A DNA stretch of 64,000 nucleotides. It comes from Nemophila menziesii (Eukaryota > Streptophyta > Magnoliopsida > Boraginales > Hydrophyllaceae). This document shows, piece after piece, positions 35,261 through 50,009 of this stretch. Location of the stretch: assembly GCA_029959085.1 (NCBI GenBank), contig JARWIR010000039.1:62001-126000 (forward strand). Reading direction: 5' to 3'. The translations under genes were made by a program, and so were the position numbers. How positions within the stretch are numbered: position 1 is the stretch's first letter; each line of letters starts with the position of its first letter. Below the pieces are notes generated by a model. The model saw nothing but the letters and a program-made list of their open reading frames with translations. It ran no database searches and was not told the origin of the DNA.

Positions 35261-38200
35261 AATATATAGATTTGGACTAGCTTGATGACTATATTTTATA
35301 AACGTTGGCAAATTAGCTTTGTCTCTGGTGAAGTGACTTAATATTTATTCTCTTGGCACACGCTATTATATAGTATACCACATTCTTATCTTATCTCTCT
35401 CGATACAATACACAATCCTAGTCTCATGCCTTTTTCAATTTGTGTCCAATCTATCTCGATACTCTTATAGTAAAATAACCATCAAAGTACTCATTCATCT
35501 ATCAATATAGTTTGCATTTATATGAGTTTAAATGTTCTAAAGTGGTTGATGTTTTTACCATGCTTAGTTCATTCTACTCTGTGACTTATATGTGTTTTGA
35601 AATGGGTATATAAGGTGACATTAATTTTTTGTAATTGCATATAATTTTTTAAATTTTCATACTGTAACTTATTTGAAATAATATACATTTAGGATTTTTT
35701 TATGATATTATTGAAATTTTGAATTCTTTTATTTTCTTAATATGTTTATTATTTATAATAGAATAATTATTATGCAAAAAATTTGAGATTAAATTTGACT
35801 AGAGTATCAGTTGCTTAAAAGGTTTTAACACTTTGATTTTATAACTATATGGTTTTTTAGATGGATGAACTCAAGTAGTTACAAGATTCTCAGATACTTT
35901 TAATATTGAGACATGAATGAAAGTACCGATAATAGAGTTGTTGTCATTAATGATACTAGTTAAACATAATATTTTGCATCAAAGTAGATATTGATGATAT
36001 GTTATTTTACGACATCTTGCATTCTTAATAAGGATAACATACAATTTATACACTTATGTTTACAAGTTTTGGATTGGTGATAGAATAATAAACATTATCC
36101 ATGAGCAGAAATAGCGTTTTGAGATCTCTTGGGGCTTTTAGCGATACTGTTTTGAGATCTTTTTAGGCCTTTTCAAGAAGGTTGTGTCCTTCACAAGTAG
36201 AAAATATTTAAATCCATTAGAAAAAAACTTTCGATGACACTCTGATACTCAAGTTAATAATAAATTTATGATAAAGTCCTCAAACAAGGGTGCTTATAAG
36301 AGGGGTGAAATGGTATATTTTGTACCATTTTTAATAATATAGTGGAAATGTTTTACTCTATACAACACATATTTGTAAGTATTCCTAGTGTGATTCTTAT
36401 ATATATAACTAAATTATTCTAATATATAAGGATGTAAGCACATATTGATCACATTATGTTTTCTTCATTGTAAATTTACGAAGCGCTTGAAAAGTACATT
36501 TGAAGACCTTTTATTTTAATATCTTTACCAATTTAATGATTAATGACCCATCATCCGAATTTTTTAAGTTGTATATATTCTAGTAAAATTAGCACTTAAA
36601 TATGAATTCATCTTCATTTTTAAGGAACTAACCACTCATATTTCAAAGAAAGTATTTAATACAAAAGTGGCGGGTTTATTAATATGATCAACAATATAAT
36701 ATTGTGAAGCGTTTAGACCATTTTGTCCCTTTACAAGAATGAATATATCGGGTGGGATAGCCTATCTCACCCAAAATAACATGTTATTAGTCCTAATAAT
36801 AATAATAGTATTGAGAATCATATTCTGAAACAATTATATAAACAACCCAATAATAGTCTTAAGGATGGAACTTCAATTCATAGTTCGATCTATCAAAAAT
36901 ATTGCACCTAAAGTACATTTGCTTTACTCATAAAAAAAGTGAACTTGATGAAAAAATAACGGAACCAATGCTACGAATATATAACAAAATAATCATTATT
37001 TGATTTTTTTTTCATGTTGATGTTGTAAATTTTTTTTTGTCAAAATATTGTATTTGATATTTAATAGATGGACAGAGAAAATGGAAGTTACTTTTGACAA
37101 TATAAAAATGATACTACGTGGTTAAATGAAAGATTGGACTTGAAATAAATTAAGGTTTTAAGATTTAACTTTAAAAATTGTGGGGCAGGATGTTCTGTGA
37201 ACAAAAGATATTTTTTTATAAAATTAAGCTTTGGTCAAAATAAAATATTAAAACTAAGGTAGACAATGGTCTCCCTAATAGGCAGCCATGATTACACAAA
37301 AGCAAAAGAGGTTAGTTTCACCCTTATCTTGTAAATGAAACCTTTCAGTCCCCTTTTTATGTTTTTCTAAAAATGGTAAGTCTTTTTTTATTGGCATTAC
37401 ATTATTAATTTTATTCCACGTGCCACTGTATAATTGATATTAATAAATAACTATACTGCCTCGTCTTCCATAACAGGACAACACTTATAACATAATGAAA
37501 AAACAAAAAAAAAATATAAAATTGTGACAAACTCGAAAAAAGTATACGACTTAAATATTACATTTGCAAAATTAGAGACTAATTCCAAGTAAAAATTCAA
37601 ATGTTAAATTTGAAGAGTACTAACAATTCAATCATCATATTTTTTTTATTCCAAAAATGTCAAGGACTATAACATTTTCATAGAAATACATTGCAAATTA
37701 TTTTTTAATTTTTATGTGAATTTTTTCTCCATACTAAATAGACTGAGAACTAAGAATACCCAACTAAAATTTTCAATATAAATAATTCCAATAAATAGAA
37801 AATGATATGTTTCCAATAAAGTTCAAGTAACATAATCAATCAAATTTACAAATAACAATATTACTTTTCTTCCTATCCATTAGAAATATCCAAAATAATG
37901 AAAAAGAGTATATCCATTATAAAGGAGAAATAATAAGCTACTTACAAGAAAATAAAAAAAAGAATTAAACATTAACCTATGAAAGCTTTTTCAATTGAAA
38001 TGGAATGATCACTCTAAAACAAAACAACACTTAAAGATAATCATTAGAAAAGGATGACACTATATATCAAATTTAAGTACAATTTACTAGTGTGATGTGT
38101 AATCTATAGATAAGAAATAGTTAGGGTTGGAATTTGATATAATAAATAGTTGTGTTATGTGTTATGTACAATTAAAGGTATAATAATTGTACCGATACTC

Positions 38201-38716
38201 GTATATGTAACTTTTTCTATTAATATATTTTTCTACCTTTTGGTTAATTGAATAACTTTTGAGTTATCCTTTTTTTATTATAACATATCATATAGAGTTA
38301 AATATGGTTTATTTTTAATTCTTTATACAATAAGTGCGATTAGTTTTTTTTGTTATTTACATCATTTGTTGAATTTTCAGTTATTTTTATTATCATAACA
38401 TATTATATATAGTTAATTATGATGTATTTTTATTCTTAATACAGTAAGGTGCAATTGTTGTTATTATATAGTTTATTAAATTTTGATACTTTATCTTATT
38501 TGAATTACTATATATTTTAAAAATTATGATACTAGTAAAATTTGATTTAGATATATTTTATCTTTGTTTATTAAGATTTTGAATTCTTTATTTCCTTAAT
38601 ACCTTTATTGTATATAGACAAGCAAGAATAAAATATCAAAAGAAAATTTGTAGCCATTACAATCTAAATCATTGACTAGACTTGGCTAAGAAGCAAGAAA
38701 ACAGATCATCATTTTC

Positions 38717-38940
38717 TCAATCTTTCTTCTCCATCCTTTCCAAACTCCTAGATGCAGCTGCTCGAGTATTGGAATGTGAAGATGGATTGGTTAAACTCCC
38801 ATCCCGAATGTTACTTCCTTGAAGATTAAGATTATCATAGCTCTTGTTGAAGAAATTATTATGTGTCATCATTATTTTACGTTTCTTGTTGTACGCATTA
38901 TCTGGTTTAGCTATTTGGATTGAACTCTGATATGCCTCAC
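38717..38940 (-). pseudogene. Terminal exon with 49-bp deletion (unit 9)
   Basis: A 224-bp exon with the D-type deletion and TAG at codon 10 when read from the acceptor. Extra private changes, such as R77 for P and E86 for K in the downstream part, suggest drift. The frame that extends to 38953 begins in intron sequence. Confidence 0.6.
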
Positions 38941-39915
38941 CTGAACAAGTCAAACAAGATACAAAATGTTAAAAAAAACACAAAAAACTAAAATATGTGG
39001 ATTCACTTAATATATCATATATAAATCATTTTAAATTCCCCAACCCTTGACCAGGAAAAAAAACCCCATATTATTTTGTCGTATTAAAATGACTACAATG
39101 TCCTAAATGACTAACGGTATTCATACATAGAATACTTTTAGAACGGCATTCATATCATTCTGTATATAAGATTTACCATTTCTTCGATAAAATTAACTTT
39201 TTAATGTATAGAAATATACACTACCTTACATAAACAACATTATACATTAGTCTATTATGTCTTTATAATTTTATCAAATAACCCTTGAATCCATTTAAGT
39301 CTAAAACAAAATCATGTTCTCCCTCAATTTATTTAAAAACTAATTTTATACAAACCCCACATAGCTGCAACATTACGTGGTAAGAAAATCAAGCAAAGTG
39401 CACTTTTTATGTAAATTAACATCCAAATACAAAACAATTAACAAAGAAAAATTAAAATACAAATTAACCAACGAAATTTAGCTTTGAAATAAGATGTAAA
39501 AATTGGTTTTTCAGAAAAGGAGTTGTAAACGGGGCAGGAGAGCATATATCCATTATAAACAAGAAGAAATAAGTTTAGATCCAATAAATAAATAAACTAT
39601 TTACAAGGGATCAATGCAAATAGATAAATAAAATCAAACCTGACCAAAATTTGTCCCTTATTGAAATGGAATGGTCATCAATCAGAAAAAAGAAACACTT
39701 GACTGGAAGAGAAGAAGATCGACCGAGAAAAAAGAAAAAAAACATTGAAAAAAGGATTCATCAAAGTATTAAATATATGTTAAGTAATAATTAGAAGAAA
39801 ATGATACATATAGTACAGAGTACTGATTATTTTGTGTTTGTAATGTGTTATTTATATCTTGGAAAGGGTGGAGCCTAAAGTTGGATATTAGTTCGATATT
39901 GGAAAGCAGGCGGTG

Positions 39916-40064
39916 CTAGGGTTTTTGATATCATAAATGAAAGAAGATGATATATAAGGCTATCAACCAGATGAACCCAGAACACAGTACAAACGATCCT
40001 AAAAACCAAACACACCTTTGATGGCCCAATAGGTTTCAAAATTAATTTTTCTTGGGCTTGGGCC
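39916..40064 (-). promoter_or_regulatory. Site II / TATA / telo-box promoter, unit 9
   Basis: Telo-box at 39916-39924, CTTATATATC upstream on the minus strand, and site II pair ending at 40064. Intact apart from small changes around the telo-box (CGGTGC instead of CGGCGC). Confidence 0.57.
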
Positions 40065-43000
40065 AATATATAGATTTGGACTAGCTTGATGACTATATTT
40101 TATAAACGTTGGCAAATTAGCTTTGTCTCTGGTGAAGTGACTTAATATTTATTCTCTTGGCACACGCTATTATATAGTATACCACATTCTTATCTTATCT
40201 CTCTCGATACAATACACAATCCTAGTCTCATGCCTTTTTCAATTTGTGTACAATCTATCTCGATACTCTTATAGTAAAATACCCTTCAAAGTACTCATTC
40301 ATCTATCAATATAGTTTGCATTTATATGAGTTTAAATGTTCTAAAGTGGTTGATGTTTTTACCATGCTTAGTTCATTCTACTCTGTGACTTATATGTGTT
40401 TTGAAATGGGTATATAAGGTGACATTAATTTTTTGTAATTGCATATAATTTTTTGAATTTTCATACTGTAACTTATTTGAATAATATACATTTAGGATTT
40501 TTTTTATGATATTATTGAAATTTTGAATTCTTTTATTTTCTTAATATGTTTATTATTTATAATAGAATAATTATTATGCAAAAAATTTGAGATTAAATTT
40601 GACTAGAGTATCAGTTGCTTAAAAGGTTTTAACACTTTGATTTTATAACTATATGGTTTTTTAGATGGATGAACTCAAGTAGTTACAAGATTCTCAGATA
40701 CTTTTAATATTGAGACATGAATGAAAGTACCGATAATAGAGTTGTTGTCATCAATGATACTAGTTAAACATAATATTTTGCATCAAAGTAGATATTGATG
40801 ATATGTTATTTTACGACATCTTGCATTCTTAATAAGGATAACACATAATTTATACACTTATGTTTACAAGTTTTGGATTGGTGATAGAATAATAAACATT
40901 ATCCATGAGCAGAAATAGCGTTTTGAGATCTCTTGGGTCTTTTTGGGATACTGTTTTGAGATCTTTTTGGGCCTTTTCAAGAAGGTTGTGTCCTTCACAA
41001 GTAGAAAATATTTAAATCCATTAGAAAAAAACTTTCGATGACACTCTGATACTCAAGTTAATAATAAATTTATGATAAAGTCCTCAAACAAGGGTGCTTA
41101 TAAGAGGGGTGAAACGGTATATTTTGTACCATTTTTAATAATATAGTGGAAATGTTTTAATCTATACAACACATATTTGTACATATTCCTAGTGTGATTC
41201 TTATATATATAACTAAATTATTCTAATATATAAGGATGTAAGCACATATTGATCACATTATGTTTTCTTCATTGTAAATTTACGAAGCGCTTGAAAAGTA
41301 CATTTGAAGACCTTTTATTTTAATATCTTTACCAATTTAATGATTAATGACCCATCATCTGAATTTTTTAAGTTGTATATATTCTAGTAAAATTACCACT
41401 TAAATATGAATTCATCTTCATTTTTAAGGAACTAACCACTCATATTTCAAAGAAAGTATTTAATACACAATTTGCGGGTTTATTAATATGATCAACAATA
41501 TAAGATTGTGAAGCGTTTAGACCATTTTGTCCCTTTACAAGAATGAATATATCGGGTGGGATAGCCTATCTCACCCAAAATAACATGTTATTAGTCCTAA
41601 TAATAATAATAGTATTGAGAATCATATTCTGAAACAATTAAATAAACAACCCAATAATAGTCTTAAGGATGGAACTTCAATTAATAGTTCGATCTATCAA
41701 AAATATTGCACCTAAAGTACATTTGCTTTACTCATAAAAAAAGTGAACTTGATGAAAAAATAACGAAACCAATGCTACGAATATATAACAAAATAATCAT
41801 TATTTGATTTTTATTTTCATGTTGATGTTGTAAATTTTTTTTTGTCAAAATATTGTATTTGATATTTAATAGATGGACAGAGAAAATGGAAGTTACTTTT
41901 GACAATATAAAAATGATACTACGTGGTTAAATGAAAGATTGGACTTGAAATAAATTAAGGCTTTAAGATTTAACTTTAAAAATTGTGGGGCAGGATGTTC
42001 TGTGAACAAAAGATATTTTTTTATAAAATTAAGCTTTGGTCAAAATAAAATATTAAAACTAAGGTAGACAATGGTCTCCCTAATAGGCAGCCATGATTAC
42101 ACAAAAGCAAAAGAGGTTAGTTTCACCCTTATCTTGTAAATGAAACCTTTCAGTCCCCTTTTTATGTTTTTCTAAAAATGGTAAGTCTTTTTTTATTGGC
42201 ATTACATTATTAATTTTATTCCACGTGCCACTGTATAATTGATATTAATAAATAACTATACTGCCTCGTCTTCCATAACAGGACAACACTTATAACATAA
42301 TGAAAAAACAAAAAAAATATAAAATTGTGACAAACTCGAAAAAAATATACGACTTAAATATTACATTTGCAAAATTAGAGACTAATTCCAAGTAAAAATT
42401 CAAATGTTAAGTTTGAAGAGTACTAACAATTCAATCATCATATTTTTTTTATTCCAAAAATGTCTAGACTATAACATTTTCATAGAAATACATTGCAAAT
42501 TATTTTTTAATTTTTATGTGAATTTTTTCTCCATACTAAATAGACTGAGAACTAAGAATACCCAACTAAAATTTTCAATATAAATAATTCCAATAAATAG
42601 AAAATGATATGTTCCCAATAAAGTTCAAGTAACATAATCAATCAAATTTACAAATAACAATAATACTTTTCTTCCTTTCCATTAGAAATATCGAAAATAA
42701 TGAAAAAGAGTATATCCATTATAAAGGAGAAATAATAAGCTACTTACAAGAAAATAAAAAAAAGAATTAAACATTAACCTATGAAAGCTTTTTCAATTGA
42801 AATGGAATGATCACTCTAAAACAAAACAACACTTAAAGATAATCATTAGAAAAGGATGACACTATATATCAAATTTAAGTACAATTTACTAGTGTGATGT
42901 GTAATCTATAGATAAGAAATAGTTAGGGTTAGAATTTGATATAATAAATAGTTGTGTTATGTGTTATGTACAATTAAAGGTATAATAATTGTACCGATAC

Positions 43001-43521
43001 TCGTATATGTAACTTTTTCTATTAATATATTTTTCTACCTTTTGGTTAATTGAATAACTTTTGAGCTATCCTTTTTTTATTATAACATATCATATAAAGT
43101 TAATTATGGTTTATTTTTAATTCTTTATACAATAAGTGCGATTAGTTTTTTTTGTTATTTACATCATTTGTTGAATTTTCTGTTATTTTTATTATCATAA
43201 CATATTATATATAGTTAATTATGATGTATTTTTATTCTTAATACAGTAAGGTGCAATTATTTTTGTTATTATATAGTTTATTAAATTTTGATACTTTATC
43301 TTATTTGAATTACTATATATTTAAAAAATTATGATACTAGTAAAATGTGATTTAGATGTATTTTATCTTTGTTTATTAAGATTTTGAATTCTTTATTTCC
43401 TTAATATCTTTATTGTATATAGACAAGCAAGAATAAAATATCAAAAGAAAATTTGTAGCCATTACAATCTAAAACATTGACTAGACTTGGCTAAGAAGCA
43501 AGAAAACAGATCATCATTTTC

Positions 43522-43789
43522 TCAATCTTTCTTCTTCATCCTTTCCAAACTCCTAGAAGCAGCTTCTGGAGTATTTGAATGTGAAGATGGATTTGTTAAA
43601 CTCCCATCCCGAATGTTACTTCCTTGAAGATTAAGATTATCATAGCTCTTGTTGAAGAAATGATCATGTGACATCATTATTTTGCCTTTCTTGTCGTACG
43701 TCTGGTTTGGCTATTTCTTTTATCGATGAACTTGATGTAACGGTAGCTAGGATGGCGTAAGATTAGGATTGAACTCTGATATGCCTCAC
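43522..43789 (-). pseudogene. Terminal exon with nonsense codon and 5-bp deletion (unit 10)
   Basis: A 268-bp exon with TAA at codon 9 (43763-43765) and the 5-bp deletion of the A units. Nearly identical to the unit 4 and unit 13 exons. Acceptor intact. Confidence 0.62.
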
Positions 43790-44762
43790 CTGAACAAGTC
43801 AAACAAGATACAAAATGTTAAAAAAAACACAAAAAACTAAAATACGTGGATTCAGTTAATATATCATATATAAATCATTTTAAATTACAACCCTTGACCG
43901 GAAAAAAAACCCCAAATTATTTTGTCGTATTAAAATGACTACAATGTTCTAAATGGCTAATGGCATTCATACATAGAATACTTTTAAAACGGCATTCATA
44001 TCAATCTGTATATAAGATTTACCATTCCTTTCATAAAATTTACTTTTTAATGTATAGAAACATACACTACCTTACATAACCAACATTATACATTAGTCTA
44101 TTATGTCATTATAATTTTATCAAATACCCCTTGAATCTATTTAAGTCTAAAACAAAATCATGTTCTCCCTCAATTTATTTAAAAATTAATTTTATACAAA
44201 CCCCACATTGTTGCAACATTACATGGCAAGAAAACCAAGCAAAGTGCAATTTTGATGTAAATTTACATCCAAATACAAAACAATTAACAAAGAAAAATTA
44301 TAATACAAATTAACAACCGAAATTTAGCTTTGAAATAAGATGTAAAAATTGGTTTTTCGGAAAAGGAGTTGTAAACGGGGCAGGAGAGCTTATATCCATT
44401 ATAAACAAGAAGAAATAATTTTAGATCCAATAAATAAATAAACTATTTACAAGGGATCAATGCAAATAGATAAATAAAATCAAACCTGGCCAAAATTTGT
44501 CCCTTATTGAAATGGAATGGTCATCAATCAGAAAAAAGAAACACTTGACTGGAAGAGAAGAAGATCGACCTAGAAAAAAGATAAAAAAAATTGAAAAAAG
44601 GATGCATCAAAGTATTAAATATATTTTAAGTAATAATTAGAAGAAAATGATACATATAGTACAGAGTACTGATTATTTTGTGTGTGTAATGTGTTATTTG
44701 TATCTTGGAAAGGGTGGAGCCTAAAGTTGGATATTAGTTCGATATTAGGAAAGCATGCGGCG

Positions 44763-44911
44763 CTAGGGTTTTTGATATCATAAATGGAAGAAGATGTTAT
44801 ATAAGGCTATCAACCAGATGAACCCAGAACACAGTACAAACGATCCTAAAACCCAAACTCACCTTTGATGGCCCAATAGGTTTCAAAATTAATTTTTATT
44901 GGGCTTGGGCC
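44763..44911 (-). promoter_or_regulatory. Site II / TATA / telo-box promoter, unit 10
   Basis: Telo-box at 44763-44771, TATA box CCTTATATAA upstream on the minus strand, and site II pair ending at 44911. Intact; a CATGC change just downstream of the telo-box is private to this unit. Confidence 0.57.
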
Positions 44912-46504
44912 AATATATAGATTAGGTCTAGCTTGATGACTATATTTTATAAATGTTGGCAAATTAGCTTTGTTTCTAGTGAAGTGACTTAATATTTATT
45001 CTCTTGGCACACGCTATTATATAGTATACCACATTCTTATCTCATCTCTCTCAATATAATACAAAATCCTAGTCTCATACCTTTTTCAATTTGTGTCCAA
45101 TCTATCTCGATACTCTTATAGTAAAATAACCTTCAATGTACTCATTCATCTATCAATATCGTTTTCATTTATATGAGTTTCAATATTCTAAAGTGGTTGA
45201 TGTTTTAACCATGCTTAGTTCTTTCTACTCTGTGACTTATATGTGTTTGAAAATGGGTATATAAGGCGTCATTAATTTTTTGTAATTGCATATAATTTGT
45301 TGAATATTCATACTATAACTTATTTGAAATAATATACATTTAGGATTTTTTTATGATATTATTGAAATTTTGAATTCTTTTAGTTTCTTAATATGTTTAT
45401 TATTTATAATAGAATAATTATTATGCAAAAAAATTGAGATTAAATTTGACTAGAGTATCATTTGCTTAAAAGTTTTTAACACTTTAATTTTACAATTATG
45501 GTTTTTTAGATGGATGAACTCAAGTAGTTACGAGATTATTAGATACTTTTAATATTGAGACATGATTGAAAGTACCGATAATAGAGTTGTTGTCATTAAT
45601 GATACTAGTTAAACATAATATTTTGCATCAAAGTAGATATCGATGATATGTTATTTTACGACATCTTGCATTCTTAATAAGGATAACACACAATTTATAC
45701 ACTTATGTTTACAAGTTTTGGATTGGTGATAGAATAATAAACATTATCCATGAGCAGAAATAGCGTTTTGAGAACTCTTGGGTCTTTTTGGGATACTGTT
45801 TTGAGATCTTTTTGGGCCTTTTCAAGATGGTTGTGTCCTTAAGTCCATTAGAAAAAACTTTCGATGACATTATGATACTCAAGTTAATAATAAATTTATA
45901 ATAAAGTCCTCAAACAAGGGTGCTTATAAGAGGTGAAATGGTATATTTTGTACCATTTTCAATAATATAGTGGAAATATTTTACTCTACTGGGAAAATAT
46001 CGTTACAACACATATTTGTAAATATTCCTAGTGTGATCCTTATATATATAACCAAATTATTCTAATATATAAGGATGTAAGCACATATTGATCACATTAT
46101 GTTTTCTTCATAGTAAATTTACGAAGCGCTTGAAAAGTACATTTGAAGACCTTTTATTTTAATATCTTTACTAATTTAATGATTAATGACCCATCATCCG
46201 AATTTTTTAAGTTGTATATATTCTAGTAAAATTACCAATTAAATATGAATTCATCTTCATTTTTAAGGAACTAACCACTCATATTTCAAAGAAAGTATTT
46301 AATACAAAAGTGGCGGGTTTATTATTATGATCAATAATATAAGATTGTGAGGCGTTTAGACCATTTTGTCCCTTTACAAGAATTAATATATCGGGTGGGC
46401 TAGCCTATCTCACCCAAAATAACATGTTATTATTCCTAATAATAATATTAGTATTGAGAATCATATTCTGAAACAATTAAATAAACAACCCAATAATACT
46501 CTTA

Positions 46505-46971
46505 TGTATTGTTTGGATTCATTTTTTTAAAGGAAAGGAAAGGAAATGATAGGAATAAATTTTCCTTTCTTTTTTTTAAATCCTATTTATAATTAAAGGA
46601 AAGTAACTCAATGGATTTCAGAATCCTTTCTTTTCCTTTAAGACGTCAGTTATTTAATCCTCCCGTTTTGGAGTCATTTCAAAGGAAAGGAAATGATTAT
46701 TTTTTTAAATGTCACGACTAACCTTGTAATTTTTATTTAATAATATTTTTACATAACACATAAGGTTATAAAGGTATTTTTATGGAAAATAATTCTTTCT
46801 TTTCCTTTAACAATGTGAATCCAAACAAGTGATTCCTGAATTGATTACTTTCTTTTCCTTTATTAATTTTTTTATAATCCAAACATGGTTATCACTTTCC
46901 TTTCCATTCCTTTAATATTTTTTTATTCCTATCCTTTCCTTTCCTTTGATAATCTGAATCCAAACAATACA
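46505..46971. mobile_element. 467-bp MITE with TTA target duplication (unit 10)
   Basis: Same element, same length and same TTA site (46502-46504 and 46972-46974) as in unit 4. By eye the interior is essentially identical. It was carried here by duplication of the unit, not by a new insertion. Confidence 0.85.
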
Positions 46972-48833
46972 TTAAGGATGGAACTTCTATTCATAGTTCG
47001 ATCTATCAAAAATATTGCACCTAAAGTACATTTGCTCTACTCATAAAAAAAGTGAACTTGATGAAAACAGAAAGGAAGCAATGCTACGAATATATAACAA
47101 AATAAACATTATTTGATTTTTATTTTCATGTTGATATTGTACATTTTTTTTGTCAAAATATTGTATTTGATATTTAATAGTTGGACAGAGAAAATTGAAG
47201 TTACTTTTGACAATATAAAAATTATACTACATGGTTAAATGATAGATTGGACTTGAAATAAATTAAGGCTTTAAGATTTAACTTTAAAAATTGTGGGGCA
47301 GGATGTTCTGTGAACAAAGGATATTTTTTTATAAAATTAAGCTTTGGTCAAAATAAAATATTAAAACTAAGGTAGACAATGGTCTCCCTAATAGGAAGCC
47401 CTGATTACACAAAAGCAAAAGAGGTTAGTTCAACCCTTATCTTGTAAATGAAACATTTCAGTCCCCTTTTTATGTTTTTCTAACAATGGTAAGTCTTTTT
47501 TTATTGGCATTACATTATTAATTTTATTACACGTGCCATAACAGGACAACACTAATAACATAACGAAAAAACAAAAAAAAAGATAAAATTGTTACAAACT
47601 CGAAAAAAAAATAGGATTTAAATATTACATTTGCAAAATTAGAGACTAACTCCAAGAAAAAATTCAAATGTTAAGTTTGAACAGTACTAACAATTCAATC
47701 ATCATATTTTTTTTATTCCTAAAATGTCAAGGACTATAACATTTTAATAGAAATATATTGCAAATTCTTTTTTAATTTTTATGTGAATTATTTCTCCATA
47801 CTAAATAGACTAGGAACTAAGAATACCCAACTAAAATTTTCAATATAAATAATTCCAATAAATAGAAAATGACATGTTTCCAATAAAGTTCAAGTAACGA
47901 GTTTTCCAAAATAGGAGAAAATATATTGAAAAATAGAAAAACATAATCAATCAAATTTACAGATAACAATAATACTTTTCTTCCTATCCATTAGAAAATA
48001 TCCAAAATAATGAAAAAGAGTATATCCATTATAAAGGAGAAATAATAAGCTATTTACAAGACAATAAAAAAAAAAGAATTAAACATTAACCTATGAAAGA
48101 ATTTTCAATTGAAATGGAATGATCAATCTAAAACAAAACAACACTTAAAGATAAACATTAGAAAAGGATGACACTATATATCAAATTTAAGTACAATTTA
48201 CTAGTGTGATGTGTAATCTATATATAAGAAACAGTTAGGGTTAAAGTTTGATATAATAAATAGTTCTGTTATGTGTTATGTACAATTAAAGGTATAATAA
48301 TTATACCGATACTCGAATAAGTAACTTTTTCTATTAATATATTTTTCTACCTTTTGGTTAATTGAATAACTTTTGAGTTATCCTTTTTTTATTATAACAT
48401 GTCATATAAAGTTAATTATAGTTTATTTTTAATTCTTTATACAATAAGTGCGATTAGTTTTTTTTGTTATTTACATCAATTGTTGAATTTTCAATTATTT
48501 TTATTATCATAACATATTATATATAGTTAATTATGATGTATTTTTATTCTTAATACATTAAGGTGCAATTGTTTTTGTTATTATACAGTTTATTAAATAT
48601 TGATACTTTATCTTATTTGAATTACTATATATTTAAAAAATTATGATACTAGTAAAATGTGATTTAGATGTATTTTATCTTTGTTTATTAAGATTTTGAA
48701 TTCTTTATTTCCTTAATATCATTATTGTATATAGACAAGCAAGAATAAATTATCAAAATAAAATTTGTAGCCATTACAATCTAAAACATTAACTAGACTT
48801 GGCTAAGAAGCCAGAAATCAGATCATCATTTTC

Positions 48834-49106
48834 TCAATCTTTCTTCTTCTTCCTTTCCAAACTCCCAGAAGCAGTTGCTGGAGTATTGGAATGTGATGAT
48901 GGATTGGTTAAACTCCCATCCCGAATGTTACTTCCTTGAAGATTAAGATTATCATAAGTCTTGTTGAAGAAATTATCATGTGCCATCATTTTTTTGCATT
49001 TCTTGTTGTACGCATTATCTGGTTTGGCTATTTCTTTTATTGATGAACTTGATGTAACGGTAGCTAGGATGGCGTAAGATTTGGATTGAACTCTGATATG
49101 CCTCAC
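48834..49106 (-). CDS. Terminal exon, open, 90 codons, unknown protein (unit 11)
   Basis: Open from acceptor to TGA and nearly identical to the unit 5 copy, differing at residue 6 (V for I). The unit lacks the TATA and telo-box and has AATAAT in place of the nearer AATAAA, so expression from its own promoter is doubtful. Product not recognised. Confidence 0.38.
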   Translation of the reverse strand: MRHIRVQSKSYAILATVTSSSSIKEIAKPDNAYNKKCKKMMAHDNFFNKTYDNLNLQGSNIRDGSLTNPSSHSNTPATASGSLERKKKKD

Positions 49107-50009
49107 CTGAACAAGTCAAACAAGATACAAAATGTTAAAAAAACACAAAAGACTAAAATATGTGGATTCACTTAATATATCATATATAAATCATTTTAAA
49201 TTCCCCAACCCTTGACCAGAAAAAAACCCCAAATTATTTTGTCGTATTAAAATGACTACAATATCCTAAATGGCTAATGGCATTCATACATTGAATACTT
49301 TTAAAACGGCATTCATATCAATGTGTATATAAGATTTACCATTCCTTCGATAAAATTTACTTTCTAATGTATAGAAACATACACTACCTTACATAAACAA
49401 CATTATACATTAGTCTATTATGTCTTTATAATATTATCAAATCCCCCTTCAATCCATTTAAGTCTAAAACAAAATCATGTTCTCCCTCAATTAATTTAAA
49501 AACTAATTTTATACAAACCCCACATAGCTGCAACATTACATGGCAAGAAAATCAAGCAAAGTGCACTTTTTATGTAAATTAACATCCAAATACAAAACAA
49601 TTAACAAAGAAAAATTAAAATACAAATTAACCAAAGAAATTTAGCTTTGAAATAAGATGTAAAAATTTGTTTTTCAGAAAAGGAGTTGTAAACGGGGCAG
49701 TAGAGCATATATCCATTATAAACAAGAAGAAATAATTTTAGATCCAATAAATAAATAAACTATTTACAAGGGATCAATGCAAATAGATAAATAAAATCAA
49801 ACCTGGCAAAAATTTGTCCCTTATTGAAATGGAATGGTCATCAATATATTTTAAAGAAAAAAGAAAAAAACATTGAATAAAGGATGCATCAAAGTATTAA
49901 ATATATTTTAAGTAATAATTAGAAGAAAATGATACATATAGTATCTTGGAAAGGGTGGAGCCTAAAGTTGGATATTAGTTTGATACTAAGAAAGCAGGCG
50001 AACACTAGG

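Larger units (their letters stand above)
34071..37064 (-). repeat. Array unit 8 (large internal deletion, A/D hybrid)
   Basis: Only 2994 bp. The left 1 kb is A-type (GAAAGCTTTTTC, CAAGTAACATAATC). The right 2 kb is D-type. Between them about 1833 bp, measured on unit 9, are missing, taking out the alpha promoter, terminal exon, intron and leader. The main promoter remains, but its telo-box has a T-to-G change. There is no exon left, so a transcript from this promoter would read into the alpha leader. Confidence 0.92.
37065..41869 (-). repeat. Array unit 9 (A-left, D-right chimera)
   Basis: A 4805-bp unit. To about 38.25 kb it matches the A units (GGCAGCCATG, GAAAGCTTTTTC, ATTGTACC). From there on it matches D units (GTTAAATATGG as in unit 3, the 49-bp exon deletion, AATTTGCGGG and GAAACGG spacer variants). 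The switch indicates an exchange or conversion between an A and a D unit. There is no MITE, since that lies in the right part of A units. Confidence 0.92.
41870..47177 (-). repeat. Array unit 10 (A type, carries MITE)
   Basis: A 5308-bp unit and near-copy of unit 4, with the same MITE site, the same exon lesions and the same alpha-flank deletion. It has a private 18-bp deletion at 45840/45841, between GTGTCCTT and AAGTCC. With units 11 and 12 it repeats the unit 4-5-6 block about 27.5 kb further on. Confidence 0.94.

Noticed and set aside
39875..40066. 63-codon minus-strand frame over the unit 9 promoter
   Set aside because: It spans the site II, TATA and telo-box region and is open only because of a one-base loss near 39901 in this unit.
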